Part shown: one piece after another, positions 30,775-42,758 of the stretch
Layout: each line of letters begins with the position of its first letter
How positions within the stretch are numbered: the first letter of the stretch is position 1
Assembly: GCF_014805625.2 (NCBI RefSeq)
Contig: NW_023998485.1
Coordinates: 1,429,344-1,493,343, forward strand
DNA from: Glossina fuscipes
Lineage: Eukaryota; Arthropoda; Insecta; Diptera; Glossinidae
Direction: 5' to 3'
Length of the DNA: 64,000 nucleotides
The notes under the pieces: model-generated
What the model was told of the DNA's origin: nothing
Database searches by the model: none
The model's input: the letters and a program-made list of their open reading frames with translations, nothing else
Position numbers and translations under genes: made by a program

Positions 30775-31020
30775 TGTAGTGACACCACCCAAAATTAAAG
30801 ATTCTTTTATTTAGTTGATTATTTTAAAGTCTTTATTTGTTACTTTTCTTTTAGATTGTTGCTTATATTCTGACCTGACTGAGGTATGGTCAGGTGTCTT
30901 ATATAACTAATAATTTAATGCTAACTTAAGCGAATAATATAATTAAAATGGGTTATTGCTAGAATTACGAGTAATATGGGTTACAACTAAATTAGGCTAT
31001 CTTAACTAGGTTAGGTGTCA
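30775..31020 (-). repeat. 5' LTR of the 412-like element (246 bp)
   Basis: The minus-strand LTR starts TGACACCTAACC and ends GTGTCACTACA immediately before the primer-binding site. It holds a poly(A)-signal-rich middle. No matching 3' LTR was found downstream of pol, so the element is truncated at its 3' end. Confidence 0.7.
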
Positions 31021-33000
31021 CATTTGAAATGTAATAAAATGTAAACTTAGCAATAACTTGTAAAAGCGGTAGAGTGCAACAGATCGATAATGCTACAGTT
31101 GAACAACCAACAAATTCATATAGTTTTTTGTAAGTGTTGATATATTTACTCACACACATTTTAAATATATAATTATAAAAAGTGTACAATAAAACATGCA
31201 CGAAACTATATTAACAAAAAAATTCCACCCATTAAAAGCAACGATTAATAAAAGTTTTAATTGTATATAGTAATCTCAATGAAATATCGGTGTATCCATC
31301 TTCTTTTGTGTTTGTAGCTTAAATGTACTTGGCTTTAATTGTATTACACACATACAAATGAGCTCAAAGTGAAAAAATATTTATATAGTTTGGAGTTTCA
31401 TATTTTTAAATTATATATTATGTACTATATTTATTTAATTTAGTATGAAATTTTTAATAAGTTACTCCCATCAATCCCTATCAGTAGCTACGAAATGTAA
31501 TTTTATTTTTTTTTCTCTACCTCCTTTTTTTATAATCTTTCAACCTTTAGCTTATTATATCAGCGTAAATTATGGCCTTATAATTATAAAGCACGTATTG
31601 TCCACTTTAAATTAGTTTACATTTTATAATTGTTTGAAATATTTACATATATGTATACAAAGATAATATTTAATGTAAATACAATAAAGAGAAGTTGTTA
31701 TAATATATAATCTTTACGGAATAACTGTATAAACCGAAGTGGTGTAGCGTAGTAGTGGGCCCTGTCTCGCTATGTTTTTACTTGTTTTTACCTGATGAAG
31801 ATATTAAATTAACCTACACTTGGGCCATTGGGTGGAATATGACAGTGTTAACATCTTTGCAAGGGCATAATGCAACGAACTACTCTCCTATTGTCCTTTT
31901 TTATTAAAAAATTGTAAAAAAAATGTGGCGCTAATTTTTAGGTGAAGAGACCATTTAAAACAGGGCTTTCGCTTTAAAAACTCGACTTTGCGATAGGTAT
32001 AAAATTTGCTGCTACTACGCACAGCTGCATTTATTTTACTATGGGCATGCATCAGTTTCCATTGTTCTTCCTTCGCAGTTAGCGCACAACAATTTAGGTT
32101 ACTATAGTATTGTTTTTTGCTTATGTTTTGCAAGTTTCGGTCAATAAATGTCTATTAGGACAGAAAAAGAACGGCTAATCGTTTCGCCAACTTCCACATT
32201 GCGTTAATTTGGGATATATTCGGAAGGACTGTGCCGTTGAAAGATGTTGTGCGTTATCAATCGGAATGACGGAAATTAAAACTGGAAATTCCTACAAAAT
32301 GACGCGTGGACTGTCCGGTCTACTAAAGTTCTGTTTTGGCCAGTTTCGTTATATCTGATCGAGGTTGGAGGTCAATGATCTTACATATTTTCAAATTCCG
32401 AATCAATTGCAAAATTTATTTATGGGCATCAATTACGATATGCAGATGCTTGCACTGTGATTGGGGGCGTCTGTCACCTCTTGAGTAAGCGAAGGTGTAT
32501 ATTAAGCTTAATGACGATACGTTTCAAATGCTAAGCAGGCTATCAGTACGGTACACCTGTAATAAAGAATTACACTTCATTATCATCTTTTGGATATTTG
32601 TCTTTGGAATTGTATCATTTTTTTCATTTCGATATCACAAAACTGTACGGCAACGATTTACTATATATAAAGAAGTTTTTAAACGTTATTATTATTATTT
32701 ATTTACTCATTCCTTGTAAAGTCTGTTTTTCTGTTTCCGATATTCATATAAAATAGCATTTCTCTGAAATACAAAGGTCTTATCTGCTATTAATGATTCA
32801 GATGAATTCTTTCAAACCTTCTTACGATTTGCTCCGACAGTCTGCGTCCACTTCAGGGTTAAACTTTTCAAACCGCAAAAAATTATCCCTTTGTAATGTA
32901 ATATTCAGAGCTTCAGACTCAGTACATACATTTTAGATATCTTTCTCAATTCAAGAGGAGAAAGTTTTGTAAAAAGTCCATCCAATCCAATACTTTAAAG
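31021..33000. other. AT-rich DNA; one doubtful minus-strand ORF
   Basis: A minus frame of about 81 codons at 31888-32133 (TAKEEQWKLMHAHSKINAAV) has ordinary composition but no recognised family. Otherwise no gene or element was identified. Confidence 0.3.
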
Positions 33001-33020
33001 ACGGAATGGAAAGACTTTGA

Positions 33021-33251
33021 GATTTTCCTCACGATTTTGTAGTACTGGCTGGAGACTTTAACTCAAGACACACCAGTTTTGGCGACTCGGTTCCGAGCAA
33101 GAGGGAAAAAGGCCCTTTTCAACATTAAAAACTTTGCGCCCTTCGATTGTTCACATAGACGTATACCAACTTTTTTGCACTCCAATTGTGCTCTGAGTAC
33201 TGGTAGTCCGTTAGATCTGTCTTTTTCAAATCCCACTCATTTAATTTGTCA
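33021..33251 (+). mobile_element. non-LTR retrotransposon endonuclease fragment
   Basis: The plus strand reads VVLAGDFNSRHTSFGDS. After a frameshift it continues in another frame as RRIPTFLHSN and GSPLDLSFSN, matching the APE-endonuclease motifs GDFN-HP-WG and SxxDL of I/Jockey-type elements. It is probably a scrap of the I-clade family represented at 46.2-48.8 kb, whose own endonuclease part is missing, so this cannot be tested within the window. Confidence 0.65.
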
Positions 33252-33359
33252 ATGAAATATCACGAAAGATGTAGTCTTCGGCAGCTATCTAAGTCGCTAT
33301 TTAAAATTTTGTCATAATTTGGAAAAAGTCAACTTTATCCCAGTAAGAAGGTCTGTATA

Positions 33360-34540
33360 AAGTAAACGCAATCCTTTCATGTCAATAGTTAGTACAAAAA
33401 AAAAGTTTCCATAGTTGGATGTTCGAGCTACACATCAGGAAAGACTTTAATTAGATCGACACAATGATTTTACAATTTACGCCACCGATAAGGTAAGATA
33501 CATCTTGAAATTATTTGGCAAATTGCAACTTCGAGACACGAGATATTCATTTGAGAATTTCGATATCATAACCTACATGATATCTTTCGTGCTCACAACT
33601 AAAACCGTCTTAACAAGCTAACTGCCTTTATTAACACTGCTGACTTCCCTTTTAAGTTACCGTAATTATAATCCTTTTGTCTAGTTTAATGGTATTCTTA
33701 CAAATTTTTTCTATCCGTAAACCAATAATTCCTTTACGGCCATAATTCGATATCAATCTTCTGGACTAAACTCTTGAATGGACGGAAACATTAACGTAAC
33801 GATGCACCTGTCGTTTACTGCTATTTGACTGCAAATTTGTAACTTTTTCGGTGAGCTAATCATTTTGTCACTATACAGTACTGGATGGTCTGCCACAACT
33901 TGAACAACTCTTAATCCAGAGAGATCAGCATCATAGAGTCATCAATAAATCAATAATAATTATCAATTAATCTGCATAATCAATCTTGTCTGCTCTCAAT
34001 CTTGAGGTCTGAAGAAGAACTTGTATTAAAAACTCATAACGTTATTGCATATATTGGTCTTATCGTTTACAGGGCTGATCAATTCTTCTTTTATATGCCA
34101 ACAAAAAAAAAAAAACAAAAAAACAAGGATGCATACATATTTTAATGAAGAGCAATATTTCATTTTTGCGGTCTAGAAATTCGTCTACTTATAGTCAATG
34201 GTTTCGTAACAATTTTTGTAGTGTGATTTGCTTGTTGTATCATTCCCAATTTTGATAATTCGTTCCTTTTTTATTTGAAATGTGCAACTTAAATTTTTAT
34301 TTTCATTTCATTGTCTTTGCTGGGTATTTTTCGTTCAATTCTTTTTTTTCATGATATGTTCATTGCAGTTGGGGTGGAGGTTTTCAAGTTTGCGAGTTTT
34401 CCTTGTCTCACTCTTTTTTTTCTTTTTTAGGACATAAAAGATTCAATCGTGGCGGAATATAATTTTCTTATTTGTCCTCCATTGTTATTCTAAGCTGCAA
34501 TACAAACGTAACTTTTTCTTTTTGAACTAAATTTTTGTTT
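33360..34540. other. AT-rich DNA, no gene seen
   Basis: No conserved reading frame or repeat was recognised on either strand. Confidence 0.5.
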
Positions 34541-34542
34541 TC

Positions 34543-34671
34543 AGAAACCCAACAAAGCGGCTAAAACGCGCAGTTTCTCGGTTGCCGAAGGAATATATAT
34601 GAACACTGGCCAATTATGTGTGAGCAAAGCATTACCTAGCAAATAAGTAACCAAAGGAAAGGTTGTAAATA
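34543..34671 (+). other. candidate orphan exon
   Basis: A TTTTGTTTTCAG acceptor ends at about 34544. The following frame reads KPNKAAKTRSFSVAEG then YMNTGQLCVSKALPSK and reaches a stop. The polypyrimidine tract and protein-like composition suggest an exon, but no gene was identified. Confidence 0.2.
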
Positions 34672-34844
34672 TGTAATATTTTACATCTGACTTTTAAAAA
34701 GATTTCGAATTCTTTCTGGTCTTTGTGGTTTTCATAAAAATCTGCGTAACACTGCGCCTGATAATAGCCGTGTTCGTTCGTTTGACATCCGAAATAAATA
34801 CATAGGATTATAAAATCGGACTATTCCTTTCGACATAAATTCCA

Positions 34845-35216
34845 GTGGTATATTTTTGTGAACAAAGTTTTCTTGCCTCACAATTCGGGACACTGCTTAC
34901 GCATCTTTTATTAGTTCTCGTGATGACGAAAGAGAGTAATTTCCTTTATTTGAATAGGTATCATTACCGTTTCCTAGTATTTATTTCAAAAAAGTTAGAC
35001 AAAATTGGCGGAGAGCTTGACATTACTTTGTTTATAAGAAACGTTATGAAACAACGACAATATCATGCAGAAATAAATAAACAGAAAATTATTTGTGTAT
35101 TAATTAAGTCCAAGACAGACTTTATTAAACAAACCAACAAAAGAAAGAGTGTATGTAGACTAAAATGCGTGGTAATAAAATTTGAAATTATTTATATATA
35201 TACCACAAAAAATTGA
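34845..35216 (+). other. ORF of 123 codons, doubtful
   Basis: The frame is open with no ATG of good context. Parts are basic and amphipathic (ISKKLDKIGGELDITLFI) but match nothing known to me. AT-rich chance openness cannot be excluded. Confidence 0.2.
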
Positions 35217-35389
35217 GCATCAATACGTTGTCGGAGAATGGCCAAGTCATGGCACGCCATTTCGCAAAATTGAACATTTTACGGTTCTAAAGATTAAATT
35301 GCTTTGAAAATAAAGCAAATCATCAAAATTAAAAAAGTTCACTATTATTTCCTTTATAACGTAAAAAAAGAAAAACACATGAATCTAAA

Positions 35390-35929
35390 ATGGATAATGT
35401 GAGTGCCTTTATTCAGCTTAGTAAGTCTTTAACCTTGGAAGTGTAACGTTTACAGGTTTTAAGAGCCAAAGTGGAGACGTGTTGCCGCACTGCAAAAGAT
35501 TTTACTAAGTTATATTATCAAACTTGTGCTAAACGAAGGCATGTAAGTCAGTTTGATTGTCAACAGGTAGTGCCATTGCAAAATATAAAAAGCGCTCTTC
35601 TCCCTTGCAAATGAATCGTCTATATTTGGGCAACGGATTATTCGTATGGAACGGCAATGGCGCGCATGGAAAAGACAATATACAAAAATATTTTATAGAA
35701 GTTCCTACGTCAGAGCACATTATCTCTACAGTGGATGCGCAACCCCTTATAGACGAAGCGGTATCTGGTCAGATAACATATTTGATACAGGTGCTGTCGA
35801 GTACACGGATTAGGCTACGAAACCATTTCAGAAAACATTTATAATAACCGCGTAAGATGATAAATGGAAAATAGCTAGCGACTGTTATCGCTGCAAGATG
35901 CTTTAGTGAAACAAGATAGTAAATAAAAA
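35390..35929 (+). pseudogene. Nxt1: Nxt1 (p15/NTF2-related export protein 1), broken
   Basis: Nxt1 pairs with the mRNA export receptor NXF1 (sbr) at nuclear pores through an NTF2 fold. ATG 35390 gives a 9-nt exon with donor GTGAGT. A TTTACAG acceptor leads to an 87-nt exon (35456-35542) reading KVETCCRTAKDFTKLYYQ, ending at donor GTAAGT. The third exon reads NRLYLGNGLFVWNGNG, KDNIQKYFIEVP and DAQPLIDEAVSGQ-TYLIQV, all matching the NTF2-like fold. Its acceptor AG is missing before the Gln-Met-Asn codons. A frameshift follows near 35790; after it another frame continues FQKTFIITA-DDKWKIASDCYR, with TAA where Gln is expected. Two retained introns show an unprocessed copy. Confidence 0.85.
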
Positions 35930-36122
35930 TATTTCTAGATTTTCTGAATGTAAACAAATATTTCACTTTTCATAACTAATTAAAGGACTAGGTACCTAAG
36001 AGAGAAGATACACCTTGTGGGTTTCCATACCTCCATTCATATACAATATTTTATTATTATACTATCAAAACCTTTCTTATTCCTATTCTATTCTAACTTT
36101 CCAAGGAAGTTTCTACGTCTTA
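35930..36122. other. intergenic DNA
   Basis: No feature was recognised between the Nxt1 and WDR70 remnants. Confidence 0.4.
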
Positions 36123-36587
36123 TTATATTTTTCTATCATCAACCCGTTTACTGAGTCCTAAATTACGTATCACATAAGACGATAAAGTTCCACCAGAGCT
36201 GGCTATACGGCCTCCTTGGCCGCTGGTGATTGGTAAATCTGGGCGACGTGACTTGACAGGATCTAAACGTTCCTTCTCAACTTTCTTCCGGGAGGAACGC
36301 GATTTCTCTTGGCGAAACATGGGCAAAGCGTGAGGGGTAATGATTTGAGATACTCCCACAATTTCAGCGTGTTTCTTCTTACGATAAGTTTTAACTACAC
36401 ATAACTGTGCTCCTCTAAAACTACGCCTTTCATCGTAGTAGCATTTGATTACCCCGTTACCGCAACCTACGAATAACTGATTCAATTTTGGATCCCACAA
36501 CGTTTTTATAATATGTGAATCTATAACCGGTATACGCTTGACTTCACCGAACGTCTGCACATTGTAGAAATGTATATTTGCAATAAG
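36123..36587 (-). pseudogene. WDR70: WDR70 C-terminal exon fragment
   Basis: WDR70 is a nuclear WD40 protein linked to histone H2B ubiquitination and DNA-end resection. Reading minus from about 36587: ANIHFYNVQTFGEVKRI, then LWDPKLNQLFVGCGNGVIK, YYDERRSFRGAQLCVVKTYR, ITPHALPMFRQEKSRSSRKK, VEKERLDPVKSRRPDLP and GGTLSSYVIRNLGL, all in the order of the family's last blades and tail. An in-frame TAA lies just upstream of the readable part, and the frame stops at 36123 about 50 residues before the usual end. The missing N-terminal two thirds are not in the window. Confidence 0.85.
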
Positions 36588-36783
36588 GTCTTATGCGATA
36601 ACAATTCTCCTAGAATGCAACCCAGAGCCCACATATTCAATGCCGTTTCGTTATCATTCACTTTAGATGTATTTTATTATATTTTATACATTATTTCTTT
36701 GCTCTTTTGATTTCGCAATTAACTGAAAAATATTAACCGCTCAATATCATCAAAAAAAGAAAAAAGTAAATAATCTATATTTA

Positions 36784-37190
36784 CTTGAAGATCTACGCCC
36801 TGCTTTCTTCGTGTCAAAAGAACAACTCCATAGTCACTCTAATTGGAAGAGTACGATCAGGTCTGAAAGTGAACATAACTTGAAAGAGACCACCGCTGTC
36901 GGTGTGGAAACAATCAAATACGAGACAGAAGATATGACAATTGAAGTAGTTGCAGACGCTTTAGAAGCCAATGTTGAAGTGATAACCGTACCTAAAAATT
37001 CCGCAGCAACACCTAGAAAAACGACCGGCTGCGCTGGTAACTGTTTCAAAACAGAGAAAAGCGCAAAAAAAGTTGGGTTTTGAGTAGTGACATAAATACG
37101 CCGGAAATGTCGGAAATCTATTGTCCGACTTGCGATGATTTTGCTAATGAGCAGCATGTCTTAATAAAATGCCAGATCCGAGAAATAAAG
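36784..37190 (+). pseudogene. unidentified coding remnant with C-terminal Cys/His motif
   Basis: The plus frame from about 36784 is open for 100 codons: Glu/Thr/Val-rich, with IKYETEDMTIEVVADALEAN and then ATPRKTTGCAGNC. After a one-base shift the next frame gives EIYCPTCDDFANEQH and KCQIRE. The CxxC-x7-H-x4-C pattern resembles the terminal zinc knuckle of CLIP-170-type plus-end proteins, which is a weak resemblance. The shift suggests a pseudogene or an unseen intron. Confidence 0.35.
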
Positions 37191-37299
37191 TTTTGGTAAC
37201 GTTCTAACCGTTCGCCATGAAGTTTTAATTTGTTATGGCGTTGAGCCAGATCGAAGGCTTCTTCCACACAACCGCACACACAAGAATATGCAGAGCCTG

Positions 37300-40260
37300 G
37301 TTTTTACGGTTTTCCGCACCACCCTTGGGGTACCGTGATAAGCGCGTTGCCAATTGTTTTAAATGGCTGACTCCCCAGTAGGCCTGCACCATTATATACA
37401 TAATTAGAAATTACAATAGTATTTACAATAATAATAATAATAATACATAGTAATACGTAATAATACGTAAAAATACGTAGTAAATAAAAAGCCCCGCTAA
37501 TACATACATACATAATGATACATAACGTACATATAAATAAATAAAAATTTCTGCTATGCTGGTGTGCTGGCATCTGCAAAAGAAAAATATTGTGATTAAT
37601 AAATTTTGTATACAAAGATGATACCAAACTTGTCATTGGCCTACGGAAGTATCCCCTTCTGCTGAAACGATGAGTGGAGGTGCAAAAGCAAGCATGCTTT
37701 TTAATCTAAAATAAAATAAAAAAAAATGAATAAATTATACATAATAATAAGTAAGGATAAATGCAAACTTACCTTTAGCATGCAGCGAATCCCCATCGAT
37801 ATGAGGCGATGAGCGGAGCGAGTTCGACTTTATTATGCGGGCAGACTTAAAGCACGACTTCTCATTTAAAATGATGACACATTTTCAACTTTTTCTTGCA
37901 CCCAATTTTTGCCAGTCAATAACAAATGTACCTTGAAGCCTAGGAGATTAGTGCGGTGACTTCTTCCATTGGGGCAGGAGCCTGTTTTCTTGAAGAAGGC
38001 AAGCTGTTTCACTATTGTCGCCTGGGTGCCCTTGCCGATGTCGGGCTCAATCATGTGGAACTTCATGATTGCCAAGTGAATGCTCATGGCTTTCAAAAAA
38101 ACCTCAGATACATTGTGCCTCGGAAATTCGGGTTTCAGTTTCTTATGGGCCAGGATTTGGTCGTGTTCCGGGTCATTGGCGGCTACTTTGCCGTCAATTT
38201 CGGAGCATGCTTATTCCTTCCTCAGCGTTAGGTCGTCTACTCATACTTGGCATCTTAGCTGCTCACGAATATATTGCGCTATTCCGTAGCCTGTAAGTAT
38301 CCTGAAGTATTCCTTCTCGTTTGCGGTTAGTCGTTTGGCAGCTACTTTGAATGACACCCCATCCAGGCCGTATGGCAAAACCTGTTGTTCGGCTTGGGGT
38401 GGTAGCGTGTAATCAAGTTTATTGATTAGATCATAATCGCCGCCAGTCCTGGATCCGCCTCCCCAAAATTCGAGTTGCCGTTCCATTAGGCGGGTGCCCT
38501 GCTTTATTATATCTTCCGCCTCTCTTGTTTGTTTTTTCTTACTTGGTGCCATCTTAGAGAAAAAGCACACCAAGAGGTCTTGGCTTACCCTGTAATTATG
38601 CCAGGGTAAGCCTTTAGCAGGCCATCCATTAGTTCCATGAAGTTGTCGATGGTGCCCAAGGTGTCGTCAGTTACTTCGCTCATCTGGAATTTATCTTTTA
38701 AAGATGTTTTCACTTCCCCTAGCACCGCTTTCTGTTCTTCCCATTTGGCGGTGCTTATCTTGCCAATGTGCACGACTTGCACAATTCAGTCAGAGCAGCG
38801 ATGGCTTCGTATGTTCGGATTTCCTTTCTTTCACTAATAATTTTGCGCTTCACAGCGACGTCCAAGTTTCCCACTGTTGCGGGAGTTAATAATTGCATTA
38901 ATTCTTTGTGCGATGCAGCAGAAGTAATTACTAGGCATGCACCTCTCCTCTTTAAGTAATTTGAGGTGCCAGTTTTTTGCCTTGGTGATGGAGGTCAGGT
39001 CATACTGATTGCTGTTTCTCATCCTATCTTAAAATCTATACAGCAGATGTATGTAATCGAAAACACGTTGTATCGTATAAATGATACCTTCAGCTCGCTT
39101 CCGTTGGTACTTTCCATTTGCGAACTTTGCCAGTGTTCGCAGGTTTGGTTTGCTCCTACCGCAGACTACTGCTTTCGCTTCTAGGCCGCTTTCCTCTGCG
39201 ATACTTAAACATCTGTCCAGTTCGTCTGGAGCTCCATTGTAACTAGTTATGGCGGTGGCGTTGATAAGCACGTTAAAACTTGTCAGCAGGCTACGTATAC
39301 CGAAGAAGAGTACTGTTCGGTATTCTTTCGTCTTACTAATTTCTTTTGTGTCGTCGTAGCCGAAACCATAAAGCACATCCTCGGACCGAGAATATCTTGT
39401 TTTTCCATTTGTCTAAACTTCGTGGAAGTGCACCTGCACAACCTTGTGGTCCCCTGGACCTCTCGCAGCTGCTCGATATTTCTAATGACTTTAACTTCCT
39501 GGCCTTCAGCGTGTTCAATACTTCTGCTATTCTCCCTTTGCGCCTCTACATCCCCTACGTTATCAGCTCGTTGAACATCCGGGTTCAAGGAGTCGCTTCT
39601 TTTCCCTCCGCGTTGCTTCCGCCGATGTTGTTGGTCCCTCCTCGTATATACAGGTTGTGCTCCTTAGATTATATCTATTGGGGCTTTTTTTAGATAATGG
39701 TTGTTCATCTCTCTGTATGTCCGGCTGTACGTCCATCTGCACGTCCATCCGTTCTTCAGTCTGTTCGTTCTCAGTTTCAGAAAATCCCAAAAAATCTTCA
39801 CTAACTGACTTATTACATTGTAAAATATGCTCACTATCTGGCTCAATCGTTAAGATTTCGCCCTCTATCTGAACCGGTCTTTCCACGTAGCCTAACATTT
39901 GAGCTGCGATCCTGGCAGCATGCTGCAATCCTAATTTGTGCGCTTACCACGAATACGCGCCCACCCTTGTGCAGCGTGTTCCCTTCGATTTGTTTAATCG
40001 ATTCAGGCTTCTTCTGAGTATAATCCATTTTAAACGGACATCTCCTATAGTTATGGTCGTGTTTGTTTTATCCGTCAATTCATCGGCTAACCCCTTCCCA
40101 TATATTTTCCAACATATATATTTATTATTCAGACCCCACATCTGTGGGTATTTCTTTAATTCTTCACTAAATAGTACGTCAGAGATGAAGACCATTTTAA
40201 TACTTAATATTGTAAATATTATATTAAAATAATAATAATAATATAATTGTGTAAATATAT
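37300..40260 (-). mobile_element. P-superfamily-like element with MADF-like N-terminus, copy 2 (degenerate)
   Basis: On the minus strand from ATG 40195: MADF-like domain ([14 protein letters not shown] then [19 protein letters not shown], stop 39944). Next come an acidic Gln/Glu/Asp linker at 39928-39563 (IYEEGPTTSAEATRREKKRL) and a core at 39376-39029 (VLFFGIRSLLTSFNVLIN, SGLEAKAVVCGRSKPN, RVFDYIHLLYRF), colinear with copy 1. Then follow an alpha-helical region at 39022-38585, a probable 42-bp intron (GTAAGC...CTCTAAG, 38588-38545), and a C-terminal part at 38551-37870 (QVLPYGLDGVSF, ILTGYGIAQYIREQLRCQ, LKPEFPRHNVSEVF). The last 0.55 kb (37300-37865) is noncoding and shared with copy 3. Several stops and shifts break it, and the DRG of the core reads GRS here. 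No clear terminal inverted repeats were found. Confidence 0.6.
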
Positions 40261-41979
40261 ATATATATATGTAAAATATATATCCTGAAAAGAAAAAAAG
40301 AAAAAAAATTAAACCATATGGGAGGCGTTTTGCTATTGTAGGAAAATGAATAGGCGATTGTCTTTTTTTTCATTTTTTTTTTCTTGTCAATCGAGTGAGT
40401 TCTGATTTGATTTGGTAGTAATTAGTCAATAAAATTAAAAAAAAAAAAAGAAAAGAAAAAAAAAAATTTTAACATTTAGAATTTTTTGAACAAAAATCTT
40501 TTAAATAGAGATTAGAAAATTTTTACTAAAAAGACTTTCAAATTAACTCATATCTATTATTAATAAAAAAAAAACACATTTGTAAAATTTGTTAAAAACG
40601 TTACGGATACGTTTTAAACTGCTGAGGGAGAGTCTGCGGATACTACAAATTCCTGTACGACTGCGTGGATATGCGCAGCAGATCTCAAGAATTGCAAAGA
40701 TTTTGTGATTTTTTCCAGAGCGAGTCAAAGCCATAAAGAACAACGAGAAACCCTAAAGTCTGTTTTGAGTGTTGGATTTACATGTCAATTTTTCTGAAAA
40801 TAAACGAACTCTATTATTTTTTTTTGTGAAGAAAGCGGTTTCTGGGTTCAAACAAAAATTTGCTCAAAAATTCTAGGAATGGAAAGTCTTTAGGAAATTT
40901 AATAAATTATTTCTCGATAAATCCCGATCCGGCGAACGCAAAACAAACGAATAATTTCTAAATAAGTGAAAAAGTAATTTGATACAAAAACGGGCTTGTG
41001 AAATTTCTATAAGAAAATTGGTTAAAGAACTAGGAGAAGAAGAAACAGAAGAAAGTTGACGAAAACAGAAAAAGAAAGCTGTGACGAAAAGTGAATTATG
41101 TTCAGAAAAAAAAAATTAATTATCTGAAAAAGTGAAACATTGCAGCTCGGGAAAAGAAACAACGTTTACTCATTACACGCTCCCACACACACAGTTCTAA
41201 TTACAACACATAAGAATTATAAAAGTTTTCTAGGGCTAATTTATCGTATGGACCCTCAATCACGGCGAGCAAGTCAAATTTTGTTAAAAGCCCTTTGAGT
41301 ATGCTACACTATCTTAACACAATTAATCAAATAAAGTCCTAATTTTGAACCACTTTTTTATGGCACTTGTGTATCTTTCAACTTTCCATAAGAGGGAGAA
41401 ATTCTTAAAATTCGTTCAAATTTAAATCTATTTATATAAAACACACATCTGATGTGGCAATTTACCCAGTTTGAAAATGTTCAAATCGGTCAACAATTAA
41501 CGGTGGCATATATCCCTCGCTAGAATGGCATGACTTCAGTGCATGGCATGACATATGCTAGTTGAGATGGGCATGTCATTATGACCTGAATAGTCTACAT
41601 GGTTTATCTACGTAACACGGCAATGGATACCTCGTACTGGAGGATATTACGTACAATTATAAGTTTCTTGAGTTGGACGAGAACTTTCTCTTACTCCCGA
41701 ATGCATATCTCTGTTTAATAAAATCGAAATTATTACACAACTTAACAAATCGCTTTTAAACAGAACTAAATTTCATATTCCTTAAGGCCCACTTATCAAA
41801 TTAAATTTGCTCAATAGGGGTACGGATGATTTCCCATTGTCTTTTTAAAAAATTTGACCAATTCACAAGGCGAAGCTCTAATTCTACACAAACCAATGAT
41901 ATTTTACTTTTGGTATCTTATTAATGACTTCTTCGATATGTGGAAAAATGAAAAAACGACCTTACTTTTTTAAATTCAA
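40261..41979. other. AT-rich DNA, probably partly element 5' flank
   Basis: CCTGAAAAGAAAA at about 40284 recurs at 60192 next to copy 3, so element homology extends slightly beyond the coding part. Long A/T homopolymers are present. No gene was seen. Confidence 0.35.
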
Positions 41980-41984
41980 TTTAT

Positions 41985-42230
41985 TAAATTCATATTTTTT
42001 ATATCTTTTTACAATAACTTCAAATTATAACTAATAATTTTTAAATTAATAATAACTATAAACCAAATCATATTAGTTGCGTCTTTTGTTTTTTTATTAA
42101 TTTTTAAACACTGTGAATTGTTTTCAAAGGAACACTTCAGAGCTATCATCAACCTGTGAAGACTCCCTTTAAAGCAAACGATTTTGAGTCTAATTTTAAA
42201 TCATGATATTTTTTCCTGTTTACTTTTTTC
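41985..42230. repeat. dispersed repeat Z, copy 1
   Basis: This shares with 60885-61095 an AT-rich lead (TTTTTAAATTAATAATAA), then GGAACA-TTCAGAGC-ATCATCAACCTG and AGG/CTCCTTTAAA. Both copies lie outward of a MADF/P-like element on its 5' side, so it may be part of that element's 5' region. Confidence 0.6.
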
Positions 42231-42594
42231 CAAACTATATTTAATTTGGTTTCTTATGAACTAATCTTTTTAAGAACCACATGCTCATTGCTATTGTTTC
42301 TATATTTTCAATAATGCGTAACAAACTGACACATTTATGCAAGATGGTCCAAAATTCACGCAATAAGTAGTGGTAGAAGAAGTTGATAGAAAACACAAGT
42401 TTATAATTAACAATAAACAAATAATACTCGGTCGTGACCTCAAGAAGGCAGAAAAACAAAGGGTTGAATTTTTATGCTCTACAAAATTGGAAAGAAAAGA
42501 TGTTTCTAGTTCTTGTCGCAATAGGCGTGTGGGCATAGTAGTTGTGTTCTTCTTGGGCTGTAAGCCATGTGCACATCACTATCTAGTTATTTAC

Positions 42595-42700
42595 GCACAA
42601 GTAATTTGATCATCATACCGCAACGGCGTGTAGTGTGATCACATATCGTTATATGATTCAACTTTGAAGTGCGACAGAGTTATGCAAATTCAGCATAATT
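42595..42700 (-). mobile_element. scrap of MADF/P-like element N-terminus
   Basis: GTAGTGTGATCACATATCG-TATATGATTCAACTTTGAAG closely resembles 60037-60077 in copy 3. Translated minus it gives FKVESYNDM-stop-SHYTP against copy 3 FTVDAYTDMRSHYNI. It is the fourth trace of this family in the window. Confidence 0.6.
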
Positions 42701-42758
42701 CTTTTGCAAAAAGAAAAACAAAAATTACGTCGCTCTTCAACTGGCTGAGTATTATATT

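Noticed and set aside
30992..31201. Minus-strand ORF overlapping the LTR edge
   Set aside because: It runs across the LTR boundary into unrelated AT-rich DNA and has no coding signature.
39346..40232. Plus-strand ORFs of 98-115 codons opposite copy 2
   Set aside because: They are antisense to the MADF/P-like coding sequence and have no independent homology.
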